Shown: positions 11,334-21,372, counted from the first letter of the stretch. The stretch is 64,000 nucleotides of DNA from Sthenelais limicola (GCA_942159475.1 OW804094.1:23668366-23732365), one strand, 5' to 3'. Program-made: numbers and translations. The notes: generated by a model not told the origin, from the sequence alone.

Positions 11334-13265
11334 TTAGGGGTAGTTTACACGCTCTGTTGGCCCCTGCTTCCTGTGTGAGTAATCTTTCATCACTTCTTCT
11401 AACGGTAAGTCTTTGAATTTCCGTATGAACGCCTTTTTAACACTGTTATAATTGTCATTGTACCCCGGTTCACCCATTAATTGCTGAAAAAATGTTTTTG
11501 CTCGGTCTGTCAAATAATGGCCCAGTGTTGTGATTACCAATGGTCCATCATCCGCAATCGGATCCACAAAGGCTTCAAATTCTGTGAAGAATTCAGTGAC
11601 AGGCCTCTGTGCAGTTGGTGCACTAAAAGACTTAGGTGCCTTTCTGTACTGCCTAGAGAGAGCGCCTGTCATGTGTGCTCTACTATCCGTGGCCTGACGT
11701 CTCATAGATACATCAAGAAAGGCATTTTGATCTAATCTTAATTCCTTCAGTTCATTTATCATTTCTTTCCACTCCGCTTTTGTATCTACCACCTGTGTGT
11801 AGGTCGGAGGTGGCCTTGGTCTGTAGTCATTATACTGGGTGTCCATTTGTTGTCTTGTCTGATCATAATTACCCGAGCCCTGTTGGGCTTGTTGTGACCA
11901 CTGATCCTGCCGGCGCTCCCTCGGTTGTTGTCTGGGCGGAGGAGAATCTCTACGGGGAGGTGGGCGCCTCCTTTGCCCGTCGGGCGGTCTATTTTGATAG
12001 TTTTGGAGCGGGTGCGTGGGTCCCTGTTGCCCGCGCGGGTGGCCAGAATTCCGGCCATGTTGAGGTATATATCTGTTATCCATTTGTGGATCAGCTTGAA
12101 TTACCCTTTGTATTCTGGGTGGCTCTGGCAATCGTTGCTGTGGCGTGTTCCCTCTGTTGTGGGCTTCAATTGTTTTATTCTGGATGGGATTTTGCTGGCG
12201 ATTCTGCTGAAGGATGTCCCTGTTCTGTATATCCTGCCGAGGAGTATTCCTAGGTTGGGTATTCTGGCGAGGATTATTTTGAAGAGGCGGCGTCGGTATC
12301 TTTTGTTGTGCTGGTATCTGGAGATTATTGTCGACTTGTCGCACATGTATAATGTCCCTTTCTTCAATATCCCTGAATTCAACCCTATTTTCCTCTTGTC
12401 TCTCGTGTTGCACCGGTTGCTGTGGGGCATTCAAGGGAATATTAGGTACATTCAATGGAGCATTAAACGCATTCAAGGGAATGTTAGGTGGTAATATTTG
12501 ATTGTTATTTTGTTGAATGTCCTCCTGTTGTTCATTCAGTTGCACTCGTTGCTGTCTATATTGCTGCCACTGTGCCTCAGTGAAGGGCATAGGTGTGCGA
12601 TACACGTCCTGCTCACCTGGTGTCTGGGTAGGAAGTTTTCTGCCCAAAATTGCTCGCATTTTCCTTCTTTGTCTTAGTGCTGGGGTTTCATTTACATCTC
12701 TTGTGTCTGGTGCTCTTTCTACCTGTTCTGGTTCCGCTCTCTCATCATGCACTGGCAGCTGTAGTCTCTGCTCCCCCAGCTCTCTGACAACATCTCTTAT
12801 TGGCGTACCTTCTTGCAATTCTTGGATGGCTGCAGGTTGAATTTGTATTCTCTGTGGGGAGTTTGGTGGGGTTAATCCCACTATGTGTTGCGGTTCTATG
12901 GCTCATTGGGGTTGTGGGGGCTGTTCTGGAACTATCTCTGGTTCCTCTATCATTGGTATCCTGCCAGCGCCTTCCTGCTCTTGTTGCTCCGGTCCATGTA
13001 ATTGGCCCTGGGGCTCTGGAACATCCCCTTCTCTGCGTACACCAATATTTACAGGTTCCTCATAATAGTTTTCCTCCTCTGGTACTTCATCAAAATCCAA
13101 AACTGTCCTCACCTGGTCAGGTGCCGGTTTCCCTAACCTTGCTACTTCTGTAATTGCTTGTCGTTCCCTTCTTGTAATGCGTTGTGGTATCTTTGCTAAC
13201 CTTTCTACTGAATCCAGCAACCGATCAAACAATGCTTTGTTTTCCTTCTTTTCCTTTGCTGCCAT
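11334..13265 (-). pseudogene. Ty3-like LTR retrotransposon gag, one in-frame stop, 3' truncated
   Basis: Capsid-type protein of an LTR retrotransposon. The ATG at 13265 starts 120 residues (MAAKEKKENKALFDRLL...) that end at a TGA at 12903-12905. The same frame reopens at once and runs another 523 codons to 11334, so this is a single gag with one nonsense change. The middle is a long low-complexity Pro/Gln/Asn/Arg-rich linker. The C-terminal 100 residues (KSFSAPTAQRPVTEFFTEFE, then LGHYLTDRAKTFFQQL and VKKAFIRKF) resemble the retrotrans_gag capsid fold of Ty3 elements. The reading stops just after TERVNYP, where a capsid would normally continue, and no CCHC knuckle, protease, RT or integrase follows. 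The element is therefore cut off at about 11334. Its 5' LTR and primer-binding site lie immediately upstream. Confidence 0.8.
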
Positions 13266-13321
13266 TGATCTTCCTCTAATACTAAAAAACCTCTGGGAGT
13301 TCCTAGGTACACTAGGATCAT

Positions 13322-13339
13322 CCGGGTTCTAATCCACCA
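13322..13339 (-). other. Primer-binding site of the LTR element
   Basis: One base inside the LTR, the minus strand reads TGGTGGATTAGAACCCGG. It starts with the obligatory TGG and is complementary to a tRNA 3' end; the CCGGGTTCTAATCC portion looks like a T-arm. The tRNA identity is not assigned. Confidence 0.65.
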
Positions 13340-13340
13340 G

Positions 13341-13719
13341 TGTTATATGAAGGTTTGTCTATCTTGGCTATTGACTAGTTGTAGAAATATTGTATAGAGT
13401 ATAAGAGGTGTAAAGAAGAAGTCCTAAGGCTTTGATCCTAAGATCTAGAATAGTGTTTATTGTGGTCTTGGCATACAGGTGAGAGCTTGGTCCATGTGGC
13501 TATTGTTGATTGGAGGAATATATAATGAGCTGAGAGTGCTACCTGTGGTTCCCCTTACTACCGTATTCAATGCAATAAATTCCTGGGTCCTGATACCCAA
13601 TATGTTCTTATATTAATTATTAATTACCATAACGCATAACATATCCCTCATTAATGTTAATTAATGATCATAAAGTCGTTACCCACTGTTACGCCATTAT
13701 TGCGTAACATGATGTAACA
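13341..13719 (-). mobile_element. 5' LTR of the Ty3-like element, 379 bp
   Basis: On the minus strand it runs from TGTTACATCATG to CTTCATATAACA, the canonical TG...CA ends with TGTTA/TAACA inverted termini. Inside are a TATATA stretch and an AATAAA signal. It is followed by the primer-binding site and the gag start. No 3' LTR is found in the window, consistent with truncation at 11334. Confidence 0.8.
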
Positions 13720-13832
13720 GTATATAGACATTGACACAATGAGGTATAACAAGAGAACATTTTGTGAATAAATCAATTTGGAAAATATCAGATTTGGGAC
13801 TTGTCAAATCGCACTCAACCCCTTTCGGGTTT

Positions 13833-14550
13833 CGTGCGATTTGACCCTCCGTCTCGATCGATTTGAAACAGAACAGAGGGCTATTAGATATAATTATTAC
13901 ATACGTACATGATTTCCATGACATGATACAGGGGTGCTATATGAAAAGTCAAATCGCAAATGCTATACAGTTGTCATGGAAGCGCATATTGAAAGTTTTC
14001 GGACATTGCTCCAACATTTCGTCAAGAAAAACACTACTGAGAAGGTAAATATAATGTGTAGTAGGTCCGCCACCTGGAATACATCGAGGCTGTCGACCAT
14101 CGCCAAACACCAACCAGGCTACGACAGTGGGGGCACTTCTACCGGAGCCGGAGACGACCACCAGTTCCGGCCACTTCTGTCAGAGGGCAACATTCACCAC
14201 AGCGCAGACAACACTGCAGACACCCTCCGACAGACAGTAGGCGGAGGATACAACTACCTCCGCAAGGGGATCCAGGCTTCGCTTAACACTACGGACTCGA
14301 GCCACGCCGCGGACAGAGATACTTCTGTTGTTCAAATTAAGCATCCTTGTTCAGTGACAATACCTTTGTAACTGTATACCTTTGGGAAATAAAACCAGGT
14401 TCAAACTAATCTCCTCGTATTCGTGATTCTTTCCGGAATTTTGTAAACTCGTGCCCACGAATCTGCGGTTCACTACAAATGTAATAAATATCTAATGTCC
14501 CTCTGTTCGGTTTCAAATCGATCTTGACGTTGGGTCAAATCTAGGGACCA
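13833..14550. mobile_element. TIR element split by a solo LTR
   Basis: Inverted arms of about 65 bp: ATCGATTTGAAACAGAACAG, then AGGGCTATTAGATATA, on the left (13835-13900), and their complement on the right (14478-14550). The arms are separated only by a short stretch and the solo LTR at 14057-14477. Just outside the left arm, 13807-13846 is a hairpin with a perfect 12-bp stem, GTCAAATCGCAC/GTGCGATTTGAC, so the true end may lie a little further out. Confidence 0.6.
14057..14477 (+). mobile_element. Solo LTR, family L, 421 bp
   Basis: Ends TGTAGT...ACTACA, flanked by the 4-bp duplication AATG. It has AATAAA near 14388 and GC-rich sequence unlike its surroundings. The 3' half matches the element at 26560-26938 (shared ACTTCTGTTGTT, TTGTAACTGT, TCGTGCCCA-GAATCTG). 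The open frame across 13934-14371 belongs to this LTR and is not thought to be coding. Confidence 0.8.
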
Positions 14551-14908
14551 GGTGTTTCTCATTAAGTAGTGGTCGCCCCTTCTGGACGGCTATGTGCCTC
14601 TAGTGAGGCTCTCTATGGATGGGTTCTGAAGGCAATATTAATGTTTTTAGCAATTTTCATTTTCAAAATGGTTTATAATTCCGACTTCTTGATTCAGTAA
14701 AAATGATATGATGCTAACCTTTATATTTCCAAATGAAAAACATAGTTCAATCTTTATAAATTAGCTAAAGTACATTATTTTTGGCTGCACCCTGGCTGGG
14801 GTAGTGAGAAGGATGCAGGAGGGAGTTGTGGATAAGCTTATCGTTCTAGGCCGTGAACTGGGACACTGAGGAATGTGTCCCTTCTGGACAAGACTGTTAT
14901 TACCATAT
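14551..14908. other. No recognisable feature
   Basis: About 360 bp. Nothing was identified. Confidence 0.4.
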
Positions 14909-15220
14909 GTGATGTGTTACAGGAAAATGAGTCATAAGTCGCAAAATTGATATTTTTCAAAGTGTTTTCTTTACAAGATCATATTATTGGAATGTTCTAA
15001 TCTTTGGGGAGTCCATCACCTTTAGCTATATATCAATCGATGTATCAAATTTCAGGACAATCTATGTAATATATCCCTTGTGTTTTAAAGGTCCTCATAT
15101 GGAGTATATTTGGTTACTTTACTGTTTATTGACCCCCAGAATTATTGGAAACTTTTTTTTCAAAAACGAAAATATCAAACTTAAAATCTAGAAATACCTA
15201 TTAGATTATTAGACCTGTCA
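14909..15220 (+). repeat. Family B TIR element, right end lost
   Basis: The left TIR and interior are typical. Similarity ends near 15220 without the second TIR. Confidence 0.75.
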
Positions 15221-15340
15221 ACAATGTGAACTAAAGATTTGTGATATCTCTGTTGGAAATGTAATTTAAAAAAATAGCAAATGTTGTTTCTATACTTACA
15301 GATAACATGGAAAATGCTCTACTGAGCGATTTGTATATAT

Positions 15341-15575
15341 GGGTCAGATTGTCAGAAAATGTACAATTCAACTTCGCCAATCTTCTCAAATAATCTAAAT
15401 TTCTGACGACAATAAAGTTCAAAATACAGTTCAACCTAACCAAACAGATTGCTAGAATCAATGCAATGCTGTATATACTCGAATTTACCTAGTATTGACC
15501 AAATTTCAGCCTAATGTAGCAGAATTTACTAAATGTGTACAGCTGCCAATTGTACATTTTTTGAAAATCTGACCC
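15341..15575 (-). repeat. Family A TIR element, full length
   Basis: Both TIRs are present with ATAT on each side. Confidence 0.9.
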
Positions 15576-15919
15576 ATATATCCGCTTGCCATGAACAAAA
15601 GAAAACAATTCGCCAACAAATCCTTTGGCGATCTGAGGCTCTTTGTACAGTGTTTTCCCTACATAGACAAGTCCACGGCGGGCCGCCGTAGACGTTATGA
15701 CGGCCGCCATAGACTCAATAAGGCCCGTTTAACCAAAGCAAAAATAAAAAAATTAATTTAAAACAAAAAAAATGGGATTGGGAAATTTGGGACTGGGAAA
15801 TTACCTCGTACCGATTTCATGTATATATTTTTATATTCTAACAGGGGGCCCCCTATTCTTCATGTTTCCAGCTGTATATTACTCTAAAAGTTGCCTGAAT
15901 TTAGGATATAATGACATTT

Positions 15920-16326
15920 GTGATGTGCCACAGGAAAATGAGTCAGATCACATCACAAATCTTTTCTAAGATATCATATTTGAAATGATGAGACCAAGCA
16001 GACTCTGATGGCAGTAAACATTATGATTATAGCTAATAAGTGTTTCTATATTTCAAGTTTGATATTTTTATTTTTATTTTTATTTTTATTTTTAAAAAAG
16101 TTTGCAATATCTCTGGGTGGATATATATATTATTAGTAAATTGGCTAAATTTACTCTATAAAATTACCTTAGAAATGCAATGATATATTTAATACACTAT
16201 CATGACATTTAGTACATTTATGCATGCTACGAACAAAGGGTTAAGCACCCCAAAAATAAAACATTCCTGCAAAGACATCTTGTGAAAAAACACTTTGAAA
16301 AATATCAATTTTGTGACTTGTGACTA
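15920..16326 (-). repeat. Family B TIR element, scrambled left end
   Basis: The left TIR is followed after 36 bp by an inverted ATCACATCAC terminus, as if a tiny deletion copy had formed at the edge. The interior then matches family B in reverse orientation up to TTGTGACTTGTGACT. It includes a (TTTTTA)n expansion near 16070-16095. Confidence 0.65.
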
Positions 16327-16664
16327 GGTAGTATATCTCAAACACAAGAATGTGTGACTCAAGGATTTTTTTTCATTTCTATGACCAGAAACAGTCCATA
16401 TACTAAAGTTTCAGAAATACTATATTTTGATTTATGTTTGCCCTTAAGTTTTAACAGGTGACGAATAGTTTGAAAAAGTGCAGATATACTATCATAATCA
16501 ATTGTCAGATTATTTACAACTCCCTTTTCAGGAAATTATGTATATTTTTCTGACCAATCTTACAGCAATAATCAGCTCAAAAGTGATTGAAATTGGCATT
16601 AAACTTCACCAATTTGCTTCTAATTTTTCTAAATTTCCTGGGGGAGGCCCCCTGCCCCCCACCA

Positions 16665-16688
16665 GCAAGAGGGGGAACCCCCTCTTGC
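16665..16688. other. Perfect 11-bp hairpin
   Basis: GCAAGAGGGGG and CCCCCTCTTGC are separated by AA, in a GC-rich island (16640-16710) within AT-rich DNA. There is no T-tract or context to call it a regulatory element. Confidence 0.5.
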
Positions 16689-16938
16689 ATTCTTCCCCCG
16701 GACCACGGAAGCGGCTCTGCCGCTACACCTCTGAATTTCATCTAATACCACTGGAGACCTCCCAACACCTATGGAAAACCCTGTTGTATAATATCAGATT
16801 ATAAAATTAGACAGCAATAACATTTATATTCATTATTTTATGTGTTATATTTTTATTCAAATAGTATACCATGTGTTAATTTCGCCATGAAGTAAGTGCA
16901 CATCCATTGTTCCTAGAACAGTCATTAGCGAAAACAGT

Positions 16939-17284
16939 AGGTGTGTTTCCGATTTACCCCCATCTATTTACCCTTATCTAGAAAAACCTTCCCCTACCTA
17001 AGAATTATTTTGACCATACCCTTTTTTTTTACCATACGGTACCTTACTTTTTTGGATGTTTTGACAAAAAAAAGCTAATAAAAACAGGAAGACAGGTTTT
17101 CCAAACTCAGAATCAACAGCCAAAAAGCACATTTCCCATGTTTAAAACAACTATTGTTATACAAATAGACATTTTGTTCAGTTCCTGGGAGGTGGTTTCC
17201 TAAAAAAAAAAAAAAGTCAAAAAAAGCTACCACCCAACTCCCGCACCCCTACCTAGTTTAGCCAGATAAATCGGAAACACACCT
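16939..17284. repeat. TA-flanked short TIR element, 346 bp
   Basis: Ends GGTGTGTTTCCGATTTA and TAAATCGGAAACACACC are perfect inverted repeats of at least 17 bp, with TA on both sides. This is the pattern of Tc1/mariner-type non-autonomous elements. Only one copy is seen in the window. Confidence 0.75.
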
Positions 17285-17389
17285 ATTTTTTTTGGCCTTA
17301 CTTTTCTCAGGAGGGGTTACATAACCCCTGCTTAGTCCTTTTCTTAGAACTTGCTGACTACTGTACACATCGTAGGCTAATATATATAT

Positions 17390-17465
17390 GGGTCAGATTT
17401 TTAGAAAATGTACCATTTGTCTTCAGCAATCCTTTCAAATAACACAAATTTAAGACAATAAATCC
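17390..17465 (-). repeat. Family A left-end fragment
   Basis: The left TIR plus about 50 bp of the TTTGTCTTCAGCAATCC variant, then broken. Confidence 0.7.
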
Positions 17466-17486
17466 TGTATCATATAGCATGTATAT

Positions 17487-17530
17487 GGGTCAGATTTTCA
17501 GACAATGTACAATTGGCAGCTCTACACATT
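17487..17530 (+). repeat. Family A left-end fragment
   Basis: The left TIR through GGCAGCTCTACACATTT, then replaced by family B sequence. Confidence 0.7.
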
Positions 17531-17650
17531 TTATGACTATGAGTGCTAAACCCTCTAAAAATAAGAACATTTCGATAAAGAGATCTTGTGAATAAAACAC
17601 TTTGAAAAATATCAATTCTGCGACTTATTAAGATTCATTTTCCTTGAACA
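17531..17650 (-). repeat. Family B end fragment
   Basis: The terminal third of family B, including TATCAATTCTGCGACTTAT and a damaged TIR. It lies about 15 bp downstream of the GT31 stop codon, so it would be in that gene's 3' UTR. Confidence 0.65.
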
Positions 17651-17664
17651 CATAATAAATAACA

Positions 17665-18229
17665 TCATGGGTATATCGTGCCCTTATTGTACACCAATAC
17701 TTCTCTCCATAATCGTTTATGGTCTGCAATTTTCGAGGTACTTGCAAGATCACTGTCATGCATATGCCAGAAAATCTTAGCACGAATATATCTTTTCCAA
17801 TCGTTAGGTGTTGTTTCCCAAGGCTTTCTGGTACGTTGTGCACGCTTATACAGCAGATATGCTTCATTTAGACGGATGAAGTGTATATCTGTATAGGACG
17901 CTAATAACCCTGTAATATACGGATCGTCCAGATGGAGGAAATCTCTCCTATCGTCAATCTTTGACAGTGTGACCAATGTTTTCGCCACATCTAGAGACAT
18001 CATGTATCCGGCACCGCTACAAAATGGTGGCCAGAATCTCCTGGACATCATTTTTCTGTCAAGTGCATATTTCCCGCTTCTGAACACCCCGCTCTTCGGC
18101 CAAACATGACACATGATCAAGTCAGACGTGCGATTGTTTTGCACCATCGCTTTTAGTTTCGCAAGATAGGCGAATGTGTTGATGAACATGTCGTCGTCTG
18201 TTTTCATGACGTAGGTCGCGGCAGGACAA
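17665..18229 (-). pseudogene. GT31 beta-1,3-galactosyltransferase-like, C-terminal fragment
   Basis: C-terminal half of a Golgi beta-1,3-glycosyltransferase (family GT31), which adds a UDP-sugar donor residue to glycan chains. In order it shows TYVMKTDDDMF (the metal/UDP-binding DxD motif), the CSGAGYMMS motif typical of the family, DDPYITG (equivalent of the E/DDVYVG motif) and a basic C-terminal tail ending CCATGA at 17665. The 5' 125 bp (18105-18229) duplicate 19887-20011. The open frame extends only to the edge of the duplication, so this piece has no start of its own. Together with 19887-20961 it covers a complete catalytic domain, disrupted between the two. Confidence 0.85.
18105..18229 (-). 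repeat. 125-bp direct duplication, copy 1
   Basis: Matches 19887-20011 with one mismatch (18221 against 20003). It covers the DxD-motif region of the GT31 gene and bounds one side of the inserted segment. Confidence 0.95.
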
Positions 18230-18235
18230 GATATT

Positions 18236-18425
18236 GTTCATCCACATTTGTAATATACATAGATAAATCCTGAGGGATTTCCGACAGGGTATAGTCCGGC
18301 ATTTTGCCTTCTTTAGAGTCAGTGTGGGATACTTCTACCACTTGTTCTGACCCTCGCTCACTCGTCTCTCCATGCTCACTGGGTGTTGTGGCCTGGGGCC
18401 GTGTTGTAGCCCCGGCCGCAAGAAG
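18236..18425 (-). pseudogene. N-terminal fragment of a second polyprotein, in frame after the gag stop
   Basis: Directly after the TAA that ends the gag-like ORF (18426-18428) the same frame stays open for about 63 codons (AAGATTRPQATTPSEHGE, then VSHTDSKEGKMPDYTLSEI). It is cut off at the duplication boundary. It could be the start of a pol-type product reached by readthrough, or one ORF broken by a mutation. It has no catalytic motif. Confidence 0.4.
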
Positions 18426-19712
18426 TTATTTATCTTCTGAGTCGGATGCATCTCTCTTCTTAGATGAATCCTTTTTCTTATCATTATCGTGCTTCTTTTT
18501 ATTCCAATCTTTCTTCTTGTTACCATCATGATGTCCTCCATCACGGGATTTAAGGTGGTTGCACTTCTTTCCACTGTGTGGGAGGCTTTTATCATGTACA
18601 TAGTAGCATACCGCACATAGGTGCTGCATCATTGTTCCCTCTTTCATATGTGGGGAGCGTTTTTCACAAGATGTTGAATTGAATTTCCTACATATGTTGG
18701 TAATCACATTTGCACTCTCCATAGATGGGGACCATGATAGTTTCATGCGCTCCGCTTGTATCATGTGCGTGTCTGTCCACGCCAAGCGCTCCTCGGCCAC
18801 TTGCTCCACTATGGTGGCTGACCAGTCACCCACCTTGCTCCAGGGGTATGATATCGCATCCTCCGCCACCTGGCGTATGTGTGTCAAGATGGCCATGGTG
18901 GTCTCAGGGTCCCCTGGTTCGGAGGCTAGGCCTGCTAAGGCGGTAATCTGTTCCGCCATTGTGAGATTATATTCCGAGGATTTAGCTTTCTTTTGTGAGG
19001 CCCTGGGAAGATAGGGCTTGAGTATATCCTTTTGCTTAGTCGAGTTATCTGAATTACACGCATGAGCACAATTTTTACCTGGTTTTTGGTTGAAATGAGA
19101 TGCTAGGTCTTTAATCGCCCTCTGGTACTCCTTCTTTGCCTCCTCCTGGACTAGTATGTCCTCCGGTGGAGGAGGCTGGACATCCTTTTTCTTTGGTATC
19201 TGCATATCCAGATCATCTCTCCTTTGTGGAGGGGAGCTGGCCGTACGTTTTGGATTAGGTGTATCCCTCACAGGAGAAATGGATGCTCTTCTCCTGCGCT
19301 TATTATCCAGTTTCGCTTCTCTCTCCGCATTTTGAGACATTAAAGTCACCAACCTCAATACATTTTCCTCCAACTTAGCCATACGGTCTTGTAATGTGTT
19401 GTTCTGGCCCCCAGGTATCTCCTCCTGTTGTGGGGGCTTTTTAGGAGCTCTTGGGGTGCGAGGGTTCGGTGCTTTCCTCTGTCTGCCCCTGCCCCTGCCC
19501 CGGGCATTATGTTGCGGGACCTGGCCCTCCTGGTTCGGCTGAGGGTTTTCTTGATCGCCTTGCTGTTGGTCGTTATTCTGTTGGTCTCGATTTTCTTCTT
19601 CTTCATTGTTCTGTTGACCGTTCTGCTCGTTATTCTGCTGTTCGTTCTGTTCATTATTCTGTAGGGGCTGTCTTGCCCCTCCTCGTCCACGTGCATTACG
19701 TCTGGTATTCAT
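18426..19712 (-). CDS. DIRS-like retrotransposon gag/ORF1
   Basis: An intact frame of about 428 codons. I choose the ATG at 19712 (MNTRRNARGRGGARQPLQ) over an upstream GTG, because the protein composition begins there. Order: an Arg/Gly and Asn/Gln-rich N-terminus (residues 1-60), a Pro/Lys-rich linker, a short coiled-coil-like stretch (MAKLEENVLRLVTLM), a basic nuclear-signal-like block (DNKRRRRAS), a folded middle with PWSKVGDWSATIVEQV, and a zinc-binding pattern near the end: CRKFNSTSC...H...HLCAVC...H....C. That C-FN-C/H-C-C-H-C arrangement recurs in gag proteins of DIRS-type and related elements. A Lys/Asp-rich tail follows. Assignment to DIRS is by this pattern only. Confidence 0.6.
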   Translation of the reverse strand: MNTRRNARGRGGARQPLQNNEQNEQQNNEQNGQQNNEEEENRDQQNNDQQQGDQENPQPNQEGQVPQHNARGRGRGRQRKAPNPRTPRAPKKPPQQEEIPGGQNNTLQDRMAKLEENVLRLVTLMSQNAEREAKLDNKRRRRASISPVRDTPNPKRTASSPPQRRDDLDMQIPKKKDVQPPPPEDILVQEEAKKEYQRAIKDLASHFNQKPGKNCAHACNSDNSTKQKDILKPYLPRASQKKAKSSEYNLTMAEQITALAGLASEPGDPETTMAILTHIRQVAEDAISYPWSKVGDWSATIVEQVAEERLAWTDTHMIQAERMKLSWSPSMESANVITNICRKFNSTSCEKRSPHMKEGTMMQHLCAVCYYVHDKSLPHSGKKCNHLKSRDGGHHDGNKKKDWNKKKHDNDKKKDSSKKRDASDSEDK

Positions 19713-19886
19713 ACTAGCGTTGGTCGTGAGGTACCACGTGTATGTATATGGCTGCTCGGCAGCGATACGTCTATACCCTATGAGGTCTGGAGGATGAGTG
19801 AGGAAGAGTACTGTCTTAGATGCCGGAAGCGGAAGTTCCTCCTGCACCTCCCGACCAATGCGCCCTCATTGGCGCAATGAGGAAAC

Positions 19887-20011
19887 CATGACACATGATC
19901 AAGTCAGACGTGCGATTGTTTTGCACCATCGCTTTTAGTTTCGCAAGATAGGCGAATGTGTTGATGAACATGTCGTCGTCTGTTTTCATGACGTAGGTCG
20001 CGTCAGGACAA
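19887..20011 (-). repeat. 125-bp direct duplication, copy 2
   Basis: Partner of 18105-18229. In the GT31 frame it encodes the same residues around TDDDMF and LIMCH. The reading then runs into the insert and ends at about 19816. Confidence 0.95.
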
Positions 20012-20454
20012 TATTCTGCAACCCAATTCAAACCAGACAGGGCCTTTAGAGTCAGATTCCTACTGGTATCCACAAAGTCATTTCTTATTATGTCATTATA
20101 CGTACGCGATTCTTTTTCTAGAGAACTCACTATTGAGTTGTTCCCATTTTGTGGTCCACCTATGACGAACACAACTCTGAGAGACCTTTCTCCAAAAACG
20201 TCACTGTTTGCCCAAGTATTCCTGATCAGATCTCTCCTCTCCCTCGTCTTCTCCATGCTAAACACGAATATCAGAAGCATGGGGTTGCATCTTCCCGCCG
20301 GTTTTATCAAATACTTGTGGCAGTATTTATTTAAAAAGCATGGTTTGATGTATGTGGAAGGTTTACCTTGAAGGGAGAGCTTTATTACATGGTCCAGCTT
20401 TAGTCTATTGCTTATAAATAACTGCGTGTTAAGAATAGATTCCTGCACCTCCAA

Positions 20455-20910
20455 TTGTCGTCTGCTGCCCAATTTAGTGTCCACTGGTTTCACTTGTCGT
20501 CTGCCCGATTTAGCGTCCACTGGTTTCTCCTGTCGTCTGCCCAATTTAGCGTCCACTGGTTTGTCTTGTCGTCTGCTACCAAATTTAGCGTCCACTGGTT
20601 TGTCTTGTCGTCTGCCCGATTTAGCGTCCACTTGTTTCTCTTGTCGTCTGCCCAATTTAGTGTCCACTTGTTTCTCTTGTTGTCTGCCCAATTTAGCGTC
20701 CACTGGTTTCTCTTGTCGTCTGCCCAATTTAGCGTCCACTGGTTTGTCTTGTCGTCTGCCCGATTTAGCGTCCACTTGTTTCTCTTGTCTGCCCAATTTA
20801 GCGTCCACTGGTTTCACTTGTCGTCTGCCCAATTTAGCGTCCACTGGTTTCACTTGTCGTCTGCTACCAAATGTAGCGTCCACTGGTTTCACTTGTCGTC
20901 TGCCCGAGTC
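20455..20910 (-). repeat. Coding minisatellite, 36-bp unit, about 12 copies
   Basis: Each unit encodes a variant of GRRQxKPVDAKL, where x is V, D or E. Three units gain a codon (GSRRQ) and one loses one (GRQEKQ); all indels are multiples of three, so the frame is kept. The repeat is strongly basic with regular Asp and Pro. It occupies the position of the Golgi stem. Confidence 0.95.
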
Positions 20911-21303
20911 AGCGTTCGCTGGTTTCCGCGTACTTACACTGGCAGTAGTGCTTAAATGCATCACATTGACTTGTTGAGTTGTTAAAGACCCACTGACACG
21001 TAGAACACAACTTTATTGAAATGAGTAGATATTTGGTTTATGAAAAGTGGACCACAGTTGATTTTTGAAAATTCCGAAGTGTAAGTGAGTATGGGTGGGA
21101 TTTGTGTCCTGAGTCACCTCGGGACTCTGAGTGCAGCTGGAGGAGGGATTGATTACCCGGTGACGTCACCGGTAGAACTTACTCCCGGCGCGCTCCAGCG
21201 CTTACCAGCTAGTTTCAATGAGACACACACACACTCACACTGGGCTACACATGGAAACAAGGCATTTGGGGCTTAGAAGTGTAGTATGTTTACCATCATT
21301 AGA

Positions 21304-21372
21304 AGTGTTTTGACCTCATCTTTTCAAATAATCTCAAAATCCATATTTTTTGCGACTTTTGACACATCACAA
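21304..21372 (+). repeat. Family B right-end fragment
   Basis: The last 70 bp of family B, with AAAATCCATATTTTTTGCGA and a shortened ACACATCAC end. Confidence 0.65.

Larger units (their letters stand above)
18230..19886 (-). mobile_element. 1.66-kb insertion carrying a DIRS-like gag, inside GT31
   Basis: This sequence separates the two 125-bp duplicates and has no relation to GT31. It contains the gag-like ORF described separately, plus about 190 bp of continuing open frame. No LTR, TIR or poly(A) end is visible. Near its 5' end 19850-19885 has GCGCCAATGAGGGCGCATTGG, an imperfect inverted repeat. Such a long duplication is not expected of DIRS integration, so the way it arrived is unclear. 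Confidence 0.75.
19887..20961 (-). pseudogene. GT31 beta-1,3-galactosyltransferase-like, N-terminal part with repeat-rich stem
   Basis: Encodes the N-terminal and middle part of a GT31 glycosyltransferase. From the ATG at 20961, residues 1-20 are Ser/Thr-rich. Residues about 20-175 are a 12-residue tandem repeat, and a linker follows. The catalytic domain starts near residue 226 with MLLIFVFSMEKTRERRDLIR (the RRxxIRxTW motif), then VVFVIGGP, YNDIIRNDFVD, LTLKALSGLNWVAEYC and TDDDMF. After LIMCH it leaves the gene and ends 23 residues later in the insert. No transmembrane anchor is seen, so an upstream exon is expected. On the minus strand, AACTCAACAAG just before the ATG could be a splice acceptor. 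A TTAA-flanked transposon begins 25 bp upstream of the ATG, in the presumed intron or promoter. Confidence 0.85.

Noticed and set aside
11780..12494. Plus-strand open frames of 157-189 codons over the gag gene
   Set aside because: Antisense shadows of the Pro/Gln-rich gag linker.
13934..14371. 145-codon frame with unusual composition
   Set aside because: It coincides with a solo LTR with clear ends, target duplication and a second copy at 26560.
18105..20011. The GT31 insert as a recently gained intron
   Set aside because: An intron created by target duplication needs a splice-compatible AG/GT in the duplicated sequence. I found no AGGT in the 125 bp on the coding strand, so splicing would not restore the reading.
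20408..20977. 189-codon plus-strand frame rich in CRLPNLASTG repeats
   Set aside because: Antisense reading of the 36-bp coding minisatellite in GT31; the minus strand continues into a recognised enzyme.
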